Positions 40,510 to 63,000 of a DNA stretch of 64,000 nucleotides are shown here, one piece after another. Below the pieces are notes generated by a model. That model saw only the letters and a list, made by a program, of their open reading frames with translations, ran no database searches and had not been told where the DNA came from. Source of the DNA: Streptomyces sp. IMTB 2501 (lineage in GTDB: Bacteria > Actinomycetota > Actinomycetes > Streptomycetales > Streptomycetaceae); contig NZ_MQUS01000032.1 in assembly GCF_001953885.1 (NCBI RefSeq), forward strand, positions 39,521-103,520, in the 5' to 3' direction. Made by a program: the position numbers and the translations under genes. Within the stretch, counting starts at the first letter, position 1, and every line of letters begins with the position of its first letter.

Positions 40510-43293
40510 ATGCAACTTTTCGGTCGTTCGAGGGAACTACAGGTCCTGGGCGAGGCGTTCACCGACAGCGCGGGGGGACACGGCCGGCTCGTGATCGTCA
40601 CAGGCGGCCCCGGATCGGGCAAGACCCACCTGGTGCATGAATTCCTCACCACGCTGAGCAGCACCGATGCGCGCATACTGACCGGTACGACATGCGCGAC
40701 GGAGCAGGATCGTCCGATGAGCCTCGTCGGGCAATTACTGCGCAACGCCGAGGTGGAGTGCGGAGCACCCCAGCACGCCCCGCCCGTAATGAACTCCCCG
40801 GTGGAAACCCACCGTTCCTGGCCGTCCGGGCACCGTCTCGGGCACGCGCCCGACGGAGAACGGGCGGCCGATGCCCTCCTGCGCCTGGCCGACGAGCGCC
40901 CTCTGGTCATCGCCGTGGACGACGCCCACGCCATGGACCGGGCCTCCTTCCAGACGATCGTCCGTCTGCTGCGCCGCAGCCGCTCCCGGCGCCTGCTCGT
41001 GGTGTGCGCCACGTCAGGACACTTCAGCGACATACGCTCGCCCGCGCACACGGAACTCCTGCGCCAGCCGCACCGACGGGTACGGCTGGCGCCGCTGTCG
41101 GAGGCGAGCGTCGGCGAACTGCTCGCCGCCCAGGCCGGACACACCCTGCCGGGCCCCGTCCGCGGCGCCTACCACCGGGCCACCGCGGGCAACCCCCTTC
41201 TGGTGCATGCCCTGTTGGACGACAGCACACGCTTCGGCCCCGAGGTCGGCCGGCCCGTCGCCGGCGCCGCCTACCGCCAGGCCGTGCTGTCGCTGCTGCA
41301 CCGCGGTGACGCGAGCCACGTCCGAGTGGCCCGCGTCCTGGCCGCGCTCGGCAGCCTGGCGGGGACCGTCGCCGTCGGAGAGCTGACCGGCACCACCGCG
41401 GCGGGCACCCAGGAAGCCGTCGACGCCCTCAACTCCTCGGGGCTGCTGAACTCTCGCGCATTCCGGCACCCGACCGCCGCGGCGGCCGTCCTGGAGGACA
41501 TGTCCGCCGCCGAGCGCACCGAGCTGCACGGCCGGATCGCCCACCTGCTGTACCGCTCCGGCGTACCCGCCGTACAGGTGGCGCGGCACCTCCATGCCGC
41601 GGGCCTCGTCCCGGAGGGCTGGGGCGCGGGGATCCTGCGCGCCGCCGCGGAACAGGCGCTCGCCGCGGACGATGTGGAGCGCTGCACCGACTACCTCGGC
41701 CTGGTCCTGCGCGACTGCGCCGACGACCGCGAACGCCACGCTCTGTCGGTGGCACTGGCCCGCGCGGAATGGCGCACCAACCCGGCAGCCGCCGGACCGC
41801 ATCTGGAGCCACTGCGCAAGGACGCCCTCGACGGCGGCCTGAACATGCGGGACACCGCCACCGTCCTGCGCTACATGCTGTGGCGGGGCGACACCGAGCT
41901 GGCCGCCCAGGCCGTCGCGAGCCTCGTCCACGCGCAGTCTCCCACCGACGCCCAGATCGTCGCCGAGGTGGAGTTCGTACGCCAGTGGTTCTACGGCGTG
42001 GCGCTCCCCGGCAAGGGCGCCCCGGTCGCCGGCCTCGACCCTCGCCGCCGCCATGTGCAAGCAGACACCAGCGGACTGGGTGCCCGCCTCGCCGCGCTCA
42101 TCGGCGGCGAGGCGACCGACGAGTCGGCGGCGGCGGTCGCCCAGGCTCTCCAGGGACATCAACTCGACCATCTCAACCTGGAGTTGGTCGCCATGTCGCT
42201 CCTGGCGATCGCCCACGCGGACCGGCCGGCGCTCGCCGCCGAGGCCTGCGACGCGCTGCTGGAGTGCGCGGTGGAGCGCCGCGCGACCACCTGGCAGGCC
42301 CTGCTCGGCAGCATCCGGGCGGAAATCGCCCTGCTCCAGGGGGACGTGACCACCGCGTCGCAGGGCGCGCTCACCGCTCTCGGCATCCTGAGCGCCCAGA
42401 GCTGGGGGGTGCTCGTCGGTCTCCCATTGTCGACGGCGATCGCCGCGTACACCGCCATGGGTTCCTACGCCGAGGCCGAGGAACTGCTCGGCCACGATGT
42501 GCCCGAGCCGATGTTCCGCACCGTGTTCGGCATCCAGTACCTACGGGCCCGCGGGCACCACTACCTCGCCACCGACCGTCCCTTCGCCGCGCTCAACGAC
42601 TTCGAGACCTGCGGGCGACTCCTGCGCGAAGGCAACCCCAGTCTCCAGAAGGGCATTCCATGGCGGTCCGACCTGGCCCTGGCCAACCTGCGGATCGGCA
42701 AGGCCCGTACGGCCCGGGAGTGGGCCGAGGAGCAGCTGCGGCTGCCCGGCGGCCACAGCTCCCGGGCCCGCGCCATGGCGCTGCGCCTGCTCGCCGCGAC
42801 CTGCAAGCCGCACCGCCGGGCCTCGCTGCTGCGCGAGTCGATCGACCTGCTCAAGACCTGCGGTGACCGGTACGCGCTGGCACAGGCGTACGCCGACCTG
42901 TCCGCCGCGCACTACGAGCTGGGAGAGTACGCCCGGGCCAGGCTGGTGGCGCGGCAGGCGGCGCAGGAGGCCGAGGCCTGCCGCATCGAGTCGCCGGTCG
43001 ACGCGCATCTGCTGGAGGATCCGGTACGGCCCGAGAGTTCCGAGGCTGAGGACGGCCCCGCCATCCTCAGCGACGCGGAGTGCCGGGTCGCCGGGCTGGC
43101 CGCGCTCGGGTACACCAACCGCGAGATCAGCGGCCGTCTCCACGTCACGATCAGCACGGTGGAGCAGCACCTCACCCGGGTCTACCGCAAGCTGCAGGTG
43201 GCCAGCCGTTCCGAGCTGCCGTCGAAGATGCTGGAGCACCGCATACCGAAGCTCTCGGACCGCTGGGCCAGCACCCACACGTCCACGGGCTGA
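40510..43293 (+). CDS. LAL-family LuxR regulator (large ATP-binding)
   Basis: This 927-residue regulator has an N-terminal AAA-type ATPase (Walker A GGPGSGKT at 32-39, Walker B-like LVIAVDDAHAMD at about 132-143), a long helical/TPR-like middle and a C-terminal LuxR HTH (about 855-915: ECRVAGLAALGYTNREISGR and TISTVEQHLTRVYRKL). The ATG at 40510 has AGGGGGA about 7 bases upstream. The longer frame back to 40402 has no family sequence. LAL proteins such as PikD are pathway activators in many macrolide and polyene clusters. It is convergent with the PKS genes, so it is very likely the pathway-specific activator. Confidence 0.94.
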   Translation: MQLFGRSRELQVLGEAFTDSAGGHGRLVIVTGGPGSGKTHLVHEFLTTLSSTDARILTGTTCATEQDRPMSLVGQLLRNAEVECGAPQHAPPVMNSPVETHRSWPSGHRLGHAPDGERAADALLRLADERPLVIAVDDAHAMDRASFQTIVRLLRRSRSRRLLVVCATSGHFSDIRSPAHTELLRQPHRRVRLAPLSEASVGELLAAQAGHTLPGPVRGAYHRATAGNPLLVHALLDDSTRFGPEVGRPVAGAAYRQAVLSLLHRGDASHVRVARVLAALGSLAGTVAVGELTGTTAAGTQEAVDALNSSGLLNSRAFRHPTAAAAVLEDMSAAERTELHGRIAHLLYRSGVPAVQVARHLHAAGLVPEGWGAGILRAAAEQALAADDVERCTDYLGLVLRDCADDRERHALSVALARAEWRTNPAAAGPHLEPLRKDALDGGLNMRDTATVLRYMLWRGDTELAAQAVASLVHAQSPTDAQIVAEVEFVRQWFYGVALPGKGAPVAGLDPRRRHVQADTSGLGARLAALIGGEATDESAAAVAQALQGHQLDHLNLELVAMSLLAIAHADRPALAAEACDALLECAVERRATTWQALLGSIRAEIALLQGDVTTASQGALTALGILSAQSWGVLVGLPLSTAIAAYTAMGSYAEAEELLGHDVPEPMFRTVFGIQYLRARGHHYLATDRPFAALNDFETCGRLLREGNPSLQKGIPWRSDLALANLRIGKARTAREWAEEQLRLPGGHSSRARAMALRLLAATCKPHRRASLLRESIDLLKTCGDRYALAQAYADLSAAHYELGEYARARLVARQAAQEAEACRIESPVDAHLLEDPVRPESSEAEDGPAILSDAECRVAGLAALGYTNREISGRLHVTISTVEQHLTRVYRKLQVASRSELPSKMLEHRIPKLSDRWASTHTSTG

Positions 43294-43349
43294 CAGCACG
43301 TCCCTTCTTCGTGCCCGCTCTGAGAGCGCTCCCTCTCGTCGTCCACGCA

Positions 43350-43397
43350 ACGGAGCGCGGCCCCACCGGTGACTCCACCGGTGGGGCCGCGCTCCGT
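43350..43397. terminator. Perfect 21-bp hairpin, bidirectional terminator
   Basis: The arms 43350-43370 and 43377-43397 are exactly complementary over 21 bp, with the 6-nt loop GACTCC. It lies between the convergent LAL and PKS genes (57 bp after the first stop, 21 bp after the second) and would end transcription from both sides. Confidence 0.88.
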
Positions 43398-43417
43398 CAG
43401 CCGTGCGGACACAGACC

Positions 43418-53908
<10,491 letters not shown>

Positions 53909-54021
53909 GGTCGGTGTCGCTCCCTGCTGGCTCGGCGGCGCTGGTGACGCGGTGGAGGGTGCGCCGGACTTGGGGTGCCCCGGTGCCGGACGCGGCGCGT
54001 CGTCCGGCACCCGGGGAGAGG

Positions 54022-57000
54022 TCACTGGCTGCCGCTGCGGTCGAGCGCGGCGCGCACCAGGTCGGCCACCGCCATGGACTTGATGTCCAGGGTCCGGGCG
54101 GCGGGTTCGGGCTCCGGAGCCTGCTCGGTCAGCTTCAGCAGGCTGTCGAGCAGTCCGGCCTCCCGGAGGCGGGCGACCGGGATGCGCGAGATCAGGGTGC
54201 GCAGTTCGTCGTCGCCGTGCTCCGCCGCGGCGGGCTCGGGCTCCTCGGTGTCCGGCAGGAGCCGTTCCAGGAGGTGCCCGGCGAGCGCCGCCGGGGTGGC
54301 GTAGTCGAAGATCAGGGTGGACGGCAGCCGCAGTCCGCTGACCGCGTTCAGCCGGTTGCGCAGTTCGACGGCGGCGAGCGAGTCGAAGCCCAGCTCGGTG
54401 AAGGCGCGGCGCGGCTCCACGGCGGCCGGTCCGGCGTGGCCGAGGATGGCGGCGACCTCGGTGCGGACCGATTCCAGCACGGTGTGCTCGTGGTCGGCGG
54501 CGGGCAGTTCGGCCAGCCGCTCGCCCAGGGTGCGGGACCGTTCGGCGCGGTCCGCGTGGACGGTGACGCCGGCCAGGGTGCGCAGCACGGCGGGTACGTC
54601 GTCGCCGCGCCTGCGCAGGGCCGCGGTGTCCAGCCGTACGGGCACCAGGGCGGGGCTGCCGGCTGCCACGGCGGCGTCGAACAGCTCCAGCCCCTCGGCC
54701 GGGTCGAGCGCGCCGATGCCGGAGCGTTCGATGCGCTGGACCTCGGCGGCGTCGAGGGCGGCGCCCATGCCGCCGCCGGACCACAGGCCCCAGGCGAGGG
54801 AGGTGGCGGGCAGGCCGAGGGCGGCGCGTTGGGCGGCGAGCGCGTCGAGGAAGACGTTGGCGGCGGCGTAGTTGCCCTGGCCGGAGGCGTCGATGGTGCC
54901 GGCGGCCGAGGAGAACAGCACGAAGTGGGACAGCTCTCGCTCCCGGGTCAGTTCGTGCAGATGCCAGGCGGCGTCCGCCTTGGGCCGCAGTACGGTGTCC
55001 AGCCGCTCCGGGGTCAGCGAGGCGACCAGGCCGTCGTCCAGGACACCGGCGGTGTGTACGACGCTGTCGACGGGGTGGGCGGTGAGCAGCGCGGCGAGCG
55101 CGGCGCGGTCGGAGACGTCACAGGCGACGATCTCGGCCGCTACTCCCAACTCCGCCAGTTCCGAGCGCAGTTGTGTGACGCCCGGCGCCTCGGGTCCGCG
55201 TCGGCTCGTCAGCACCAGGCGGGTGACGTCGTGCCGTTCGGCCAGGTGGCGGGCGACCAGCGCACCGAGTCCGCCGGTGCCGCCGGTGACGAGGACGGTG
55301 CCCCACGGCCGGTCCTCCCCCGCGGAGTCGTCGGCGCGCACCAGGCGGGGGGCATGCGCCCGCCCGTCCCTCCACCACACCTCGGGCTCCCCGGAGTCGA
55401 GGAGGGCGGCCAGGGCGGCCCGGTCCGGAATCGGGCCGTCGGGCGCGGCCCGTCCGACGAGGAGGATCCGGCCGGGGTCCTCGGCCTGAGCGGCCCGCAC
55501 CAGCCCGTGTACGGCGGCGTCGGCGAGGCCGCCACCGGTGAGCACCACGAGCGCCGAGTCGGCGAACCGGTCGTCGGCCGACCACGCCCGCAGGGTCTCC
55601 AGAGTGTGTCCCAAGGCCGTTCGCACGGCGCCGGGCAGTTGCTCGCCCTCGGTGTGCGGGGCGGTGACCGGCAGGATCACCACGTCCGGCACGGGGGTGC
55701 CGAGCGCGGCCGGGTCGGCGTGCAGCGGGGCGCCGAGGCCGAGGTCGTCGTCGCCGAGGACCGCCCAGGTACGGCGTTCGGGGCGCCCGGCGGCCTCGGG
55801 CAGCGGTTCGTCGGTGACGGCGTACAGGTGGCGCCGCTGCTGCGGGGCCAGACGGTCGGCGGTGACGGGGCGGGTGACGTACGACTCGACGGAGGCGAGG
55901 GGTTGGCCCTCGGTGTCGGCCAGTTCGATGCGGGTGCCGTCGGTGCCGGGGGTGACGCGGACGCGGGCGGTGAGGGAGCCCTGCGCGTGCAGGGCGACTC
56001 CGGTCCAGGCGAAGGGCAGGGCGATGCCCGCCGCGGGCTCCGCCTCCGTGTCCAGGAGCGAGGTGACGTGCAGGGCGGAGTCCAGCAGCGCCGGGTGCAG
56101 GGCGTGCCGGGTGGCGTCCTGCCGTGCGCTCGCGGGCAGTTCGAGTTCGGCGAGGAGGGTGTCGCCGTCCCGCCAGGCGGCCCGTACCCCCTGGAAGACG
56201 GGGCCGTAGTCGTAGCCCTCGGCGTGCAGGCGCGGGTAGAGGCCGGTGACGTCGAGCGGGGTGGCGCCGGGCGGCGGCCAGGCACCGGGGGCTGCCGGGG
56301 GCGCGGTGGCGGGGCCGGTGAGGGTGCCGGTCGCGTGCCGTGTCCAGCCCTCGCCCTCGGGGGCGTTCTCGGCACGCGAGTGGATCTCCACGGTGCCGTC
56401 GGAGCCGGCAGCGACCTGGAGGCGTACGGCGGTGTCCGCGGGCAGCACCAGCGGGGCCTGCAAGGTCAGTTCCTCCACTACTGGGCGTCCGGTGAGGCGC
56501 CCGGCGTGCAGCGCGAGGTCCACCAGCGCGGCTCCGGGCACCAGGACCGTGCCCAGTACCGCGTGCTCGGCGAGTACCGGGTGGGTGGCGGTGGAGATCC
56601 GGCCGGTGAGCAGCACACCCGCGTCGCCGGGCAGGTCCACGCGGGCGCTGACCAGCGGGTGGTCGACGGCGGCCAAGCCGTGCCCGGCGGCGTCGCCGGC
56701 GCTGACGGCGGCGGTGGGCAACCAGTACCGGCGGTGGTCGAAGGCGTAGGTGGGCAGTTCGACGCGGCGTCCCGCATACGTCCCGTACAGCACCGCCCAG
56801 TCGACGTCCGTGCCCCGCGTGTGTACGGCGGCCAACGCGCCCAGGAGGCCGGGCAGTTGAGCGCTGCCCTTGCGGGCGGTGGAGATGAACGCCGGGTCTT
56901 CGGCGTCCGGCAGGCAGTCGGGACCCATGGCGGTGAGCACGGGCGCGGCGCCGAGTTCGAGGAGTGTGTCCGCGCCCTTCGCGGCCAGCGTGCCGACTGC

Positions 57001-60000
57001 GTCGGCGAAGCGCACGGTCTCTCGCACGTGCCGCACCCAGTAGTCGGCGGAGCCGAGTTCGGCGGCGGTGGCCGGGGAGCCGGTGAGCGTGGAGACGATC
57101 GGCACGGTCGGTTCCGCCGCCTCGATGCCGCTCATGACCTCCCGGAACGCGGCCAGCATGGGCTCCATACGGGGCGAGTGGAAGGCGTGCGACACACGCA
57201 GTCTGCGGGTGGTCGTGAAGTGCGCGGCGACCTCCGTGACGGCGTCCTCGTCGCCGGAGACGACCACGGCACGCGGGCCGTTGACGGCGGCGATCCCGCA
57301 CCGCTCGTCCAGCAGCGGGGTCACCTCCTCCTCCGAGGCCTGCACGGCGACCATCGCGCCGCCCTCGGGCAGGGCCTGCATGAGCCGGCCCCGGGCGGCG
57401 ACCGCGGTGACGGCGTCCTGCAGCGACCACACACCGGCGACGTGCGCGGCGGCGAACTCGCCGACGGAGTGGCCGGCCAGCCAGTCCGGGCGCAGCCCGA
57501 AGGAGTCCAGCAGCCGGTAGAGGGCGACCTGGGTGGTGAACAGCGCGGCCTGGGTGTAGGCGGTCTGCTCAAGGGTCTCGGCGTCGCCGCCGAACACGAC
57601 CTCGGCCAGGGGACGTTCGAGGTGTTTGTCGAAGAGGGCGGCGGCGCGGTCGAAGTGCTCGGCGTAGACGGGGAACGCGTCGTACCAGTCGCGGCCCATG
57701 CCGGGGCGCTGGGCGCCCTGACCGGAGAACAGGTAGGCCAGCGTGCCGTCCGTGGCGGACCCGGTGACGAGGAGTCCCGGTGCTTCGGTTCCGCGCGCCA
57801 GGGCGTCCAGTGCGGTGGCGGCCTGGTCGTCGCCGGTCGCGAGGACGACGGCGCGGTGGGCGTGGGTGCCGCGGGTGGTGGCCAGGGCCAGGCCGAGGTC
57901 GGCGGGGGCGGTTCCGGTCAGCTCCAGCAGGCGCCTGGCCTGGCCGCGCAGGGCCTCGGGCGAGCGGGCGGAGACCGGAAGGGCGAGTACCGGCGGGGCG
58001 GTGGCCGGGTCGGGGTCCGAGGGCTCCGGGGGCTCGGGTTCGGTGAACTCCTCAAGGATCACGTGGGCGTTGGTGCCGCTGATCCCGAAGGAGGACACAC
58101 CGGCGCGGCGCGGCCGGTCCGGCGTCTGCCACGGGCGCTGCTCGGTGAGCAGCTCCACCGCGCCGGCGCCCCAGTCGACCTGGTGGGACGGCGCGTCCAC
58201 GTGCAGCGTCTTCGGCAGCACACCCTTGCGCATCGCCATGACCATCTTGATGATCCCGGCGACACCGGCGGCTGCCTGTGTGTGCCCCATGTTGGACTTG
58301 ATGGAGCCCAGCCACAGCGGGTGGTCCTCGGAGTGCTCGGCGCCGTAGGTGGCCAGCAGCGCCTGCGCCTCGATCGGGTCACCCAGCGTCGTACCGGTGC
58401 CGTGTGCCTCTACGGCGTCGACGTCGGCCGGGGTGAGCCCGGCCGCGGCCAGCGCGGCGCGGATGACGCGCTGCTGGGAGGGGCCGTTGGGGGCGGTCAG
58501 GCCGTTGGAGGCGCCGTCGGAGTTGACGGCGGAGCCGCGGACCAGTGCGAGCACGCGGTGGCCGCCCCGGCGGGCGTCGGAGAGGCGCTCTACGACGATC
58601 ATGCCGGCGCCCTCGCCCCAGCCGGTGCCGTCGGCCCCGGCGGCGAAGGACTTGCAGCGGCCGTCGGCGGCCAGGCCGCGCTGCCGGGCGAAGTCCACGA
58701 AGGTGTCCGGCGTCGACATGACGGTGACGCCGCCGACCAGCGCCAGATCGCACTCGCCCTGCCGCAGCGCCTGGGCCGCCAGGTGCAGGGTGACCAGTGA
58801 GGAGGAGCAGGCGGTGTCGACGGTGACGGCCGGCCCCTCCAGGCCGAGGGCGTACGCGACCCGGCCGGAGACGACACTGCCGAGGCTGCCGTTGCCGAGA
58901 TAGGCGGCGAGGTCCTCGGGCACCTCGGCCAGCCAGGTGCCGTAGTCGTGGTACATGACGCCCGCGAACACGCCGGTGCGCGAGCCGCGCAGGCGGTGCG
59001 GGTCGATGCCGGAGCGCTCCAGCGCCTCCCAGGACACCTCCAGGAGCAGTCGCTGCTGCGGGTCCATGGCGGTGGCCTCGCGGGGGCTGATACCGAAGAA
59101 GCCCGCGTCGAACTCGGCCGCGTCGTACAGGAAGGCGCCCTCTCGGGCGTAGGTGCGGCCGGGGGTGCCCGGCTCCGGGTCGTACAGCGCCTCGGTGTCC
59201 CAGCCGCGGTCGGCCGGGAAGTCGCCGACCGCGTCGACGCCGTCGGCGACGAGCCGCCACAGGTCCTCCGGGGAGCGGACCCCGCCCGGGTAGCGGCAGC
59301 TCATGCCCACGATGACGATCGGGTCGTCGTCCACCGCGCTTCGCATGCCAGGCGCGGCGGTCTCCTGCGGGCCGGTGCCGAAGAGGGTGTCGCGGATGTG
59401 GTCGGCGAGGACCCGGGAGGTGGGGTGGTCGAAGACGAGGGTGGCGGGCAGCCGCAGCCCGGTGGCGGTGTTGAGCCGGTTGCGCAGCTCCACGGCGGCC
59501 AGCGAGTCGAAGCCGAGGTCCGTGAAGGCACGGCCGGGGTCGATGGCGGACGGCCCGTCGTGCCGCAGCACGGCGGCCACTTCGGTGCGGACCAGGTCGA
59601 GCAGGGCTCGGTCGCGGTCGGCGGCGGGCAGTGCGGCCAGCCGTCCGTCCGTGGCCGGGGCGGGAGCGGCGGCGCTCGCCGCGGTCCGGCGGGTGACCGG
59701 GCGCACGAGGGTGGTCAGCAGCGGCGGTATGCCGTCGGGACGGCGGCGTACGGCGGCGGCGTCGATCTCCACGGGCACCAGGTGGGGTGCGCGGGAACGG
59801 AGGGCTGCGTCGAACAGCTCCAGGGAGCGTTCGGCGGACAGTCCGGGAATGCCGTAGCCCGCGATGCGGTCCAGGGCCGTGTCGTCCAGGGCGGCGCCCA
59901 TGCCGCTGTCCGTGTCCCACAGGCCCCAGGCGAGCGCGGTGGCCGGCAGACCGAGGGCGGCGCGGTGCTCGGCGAGGGCGTCGAGGTAGGCGTTGGCGGC

Positions 60001-63000
60001 GGCGTAGTTGCCCTGGCCGGGGCCGTCGAGGACGGCGGCGAGGGAGGAGAAGAGCACGAAGTGGGCGAGGTCGCGGCCTCGGGTCAGCTCGTGCAGGTGC
60101 CAGGCGCCCAGTGCCTTGGCGTGGAAGACCTCGTCCACCATCGCGTCGGTGAGGGTGTCCACGACACCGTCGCGGACGGTTCCCGCGGCGTGTACGACGG
60201 AGTCGACGGGGTGCTCCTCCAGCAGCCGGCGCAGTGCCTCGCGGTCACCGACGTCGCAGGCGGCCACGGTCACCTCGGCGCCGAGCGCGGTGAGTTCGGC
60301 GTGCAGGTCGGGGGCCGTACCGCTGCGGCTCGCCAGCACCAGGCGGCGTACGCCGTGAACGCGGACGAGGTGTCGGGCCAGCAGCGCGCCGAGGCCGCTG
60401 GTGCCGCCGGTGACGAGGACGGTGCCCCAGTCGGCGGTCGGGGCGGGTTCGGCGGCGGGCTGCGCCATGAGCCTCGGGACGCTGAACTTGCCGCCGGTGA
60501 GGGAGAGTTCGGGTTCGCCGGTGGCGAGGATCCGGCGCAGGTCGGCCTCGGAGAGCAGCGGCTCGTGCTCGACGAGCACGTACCGCCCGGGGTTCTCCGC
60601 CTGGGCGGAGCGGACCAGACCCCGGACGGCCGCGTGGGCGGGGCTGTCGGGCGGGGTGACGACGACCAGCCGGGTTTCGGCCAGACGCTCGTCCGTCTGC
60701 CAGGTGCGCACCAGCCGGAGCACGTCGAGGACGTGGCCGCGCGCCGCGTCGGCGTCGGTGTCCGCCGGGCCCGGAACGCGATGGACGACGGCGTCCGGGG
60801 CGGGGCCGTCGAGCAGGGCTTCGACGGAGTCCGCGAGGACGGCGGTGCGCAGGGGTGCGGTGGTCGCCGGTCGGGGGTACGGCGACCACCGCACGGCGTA
60901 CAGGACGTCGTTGCCCTGTACGGGTCGGGAGGTCAGGGCCTCGACGTCGGCCACCGGAGCGCCGGTGGTGTCGGCGAGGTGCAGGGCGATGGTGTCGCCG
61001 CCGCTGCGGGTGATCTTCACGCGCAGGGCGGACGCGCCGGCGGCGTGCAGGGTGACGCCGGTCCAGGCGAAGGGCACCAGCACCCCGGGGCGCGGCGGGG
61101 CACCGAGGTCGGCGGCGTGCAGTGCGGCGTCGAGCAGCGCCGGGTGCAGGCCGAACTCGCCCGCGTCGGTGGCGGCTTCGGCGGGCAGGGCGACCTCGGC
61201 GTAGACGTCGTCGCCGTGCCGCCAGGCGGCGCGCAGCCCCTGGAAGGCGGGTCCGTAACCGTAGCCCTGCTCGGCAAGGTCGGCGTAGACGCTCGCCACG
61301 TCGAGGGACTTGACGTCCTGCGGCGGCCACTGGGTCAGGTCGGCCGTGGCGGCCGTGGCGGTGGCGGTGAGGACGCCCGCGGCGTGCTGGGTCCAGGGGG
61401 CCGCGTCGTCGGCGCGGGTGTGGACGGTGACGCTGCGGCGTCCGGAGTCGTCGGATTCGCCGACGGCGACCTGCACGGCGACGTCGTCGGCGGCGCGCAG
61501 CACGAGCGGAGTGCCGAGGGTCAGCTCCTCCAGGCCGGCCGCGCCAACGTGGTCGCCGGCGCGCAGGGCGAGTTCGACGAAGGCGGTGCCGGGGAACAGC
61601 ACCTGTCCGGCGATGACGTGGTCATTGAGCCAGGGCTGGCTGCGGGGCGACAGACGGCCGGTGAGCACGACGCCCTCGGCGCCGACGGCGACCACGGCCG
61701 CGAGCAGCGGGTGGCCCGCGGGAAGCTGGCCGAGGCCGGTGGCGTCGGTGGCGGCGCTCTGCTCCAGCCAGAAGCGGCGCCGCTGGAAGGGGTACAGGGG
61801 CACGTCGATGCGGCGTCCGCCGAGGGAGGCGAAATGCCGCTGCCAGTCGACCGGGACGCCCCGGGCGTGGGCGGCGGCGAGCGCGGCGACGGCCTCGCGG
61901 GCCTCGGGCCGTTCGCGCCGCAGCACCGGCAGGAAGGCGGTGCCGGGTGCGTCGGTGCAGTCCGGGCCCATGGCGGACAGCACCGCGTCGGGGCCGATCT
62001 CCAGGAACGTCCGTACCCCGGTGTCGGCGAGCGCGCGCACGGCGTCGTGGAAGCGGACCCGGGCACGGACGTGCTCCACCCAGTACTCGGGGTCGCACAG
62101 CTCGTCGGTGACGGGGGCACCGGTGACGGTGGAGACGACCGGCAGCTTGGGCTCGGCGTAGTCCAGGACGTGTACGACGCGCCGGAACCCGGCCAGCATC
62201 GGTTCCATCAGCGGCGAGTGGAAGGCGTGGCTGACCCGCAGGCGCTTGGTGTCGTGGCCACGCGAGGCGAGCTCGGCGGCGATGCGCTCCACGTCGGCCG
62301 CGTCGCCGGAGACGACCACGGCGGCGGGCCCGTTGACGGCGGCGATGCCGGTGCGCGGGGTGAGCAGCGGCGCCACCTCGTCCTCGGCCGCGCGTACGGC
62401 GACCATGGCGCCGCCTTCGGGGAGTTGCTGCATGAGCCGGCCGCGGGCGGCGACCAGGATCGTCGCGTCCTGCAGGGTGAGTACCCCGGCCACGTGCGCG
62501 GCGGCGATCTCGCCGACGGAGTGCCCGGCGAGCTGGTCCGGGGTGAGGCCCCAGTTCTCCAGGAGCCGGTAGAGGGCGACCTCCACGGCGAACAGGGCGG
62601 GCTGCGCGTACTCGGTGCGGTGCAGCAGCCCGTCCTCCTCGCTGCCCGGTTCGGCGAACAGGACGTCCTGCAGGGGCCGGTCGAGCTGGAGGTCGAAGTG
62701 GGCGCAGACATCGTCCAGGGCGTCGGCGAACACCGGGTGGACGGCGGCGAGTTCGCGGCCCATGCCGATGCGCTGGCTGCCCTGCCCGGTGAAGAGGAAG
62801 CCGAGGTCGCCATCGGCGCGAGCCGCGATCGGCGCGGCTCCGGACGCCAACTCGGTCAGCGCGGCGCGCAGTTCGGTGCGGTCGGCGGCAACGAGGACGG
62901 CCCGGTCGGGCAGGGCGGCCCGGGTGGTGGCCAGCGAGTGGGCGAGGTCCAGCGGGTCCGCCTCGTCCGCCAGGGGCAGCAGGTCGGCGGCGCGGGCCCG

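Noticed and set aside
53909..54784. Upstream extension of the PKS B open frame
   Set aside because: It overlaps the 3' part of PKS A in another frame, is Arg/Gly-rich nonsense, and the docking helix begins right after the GTG at 53908.
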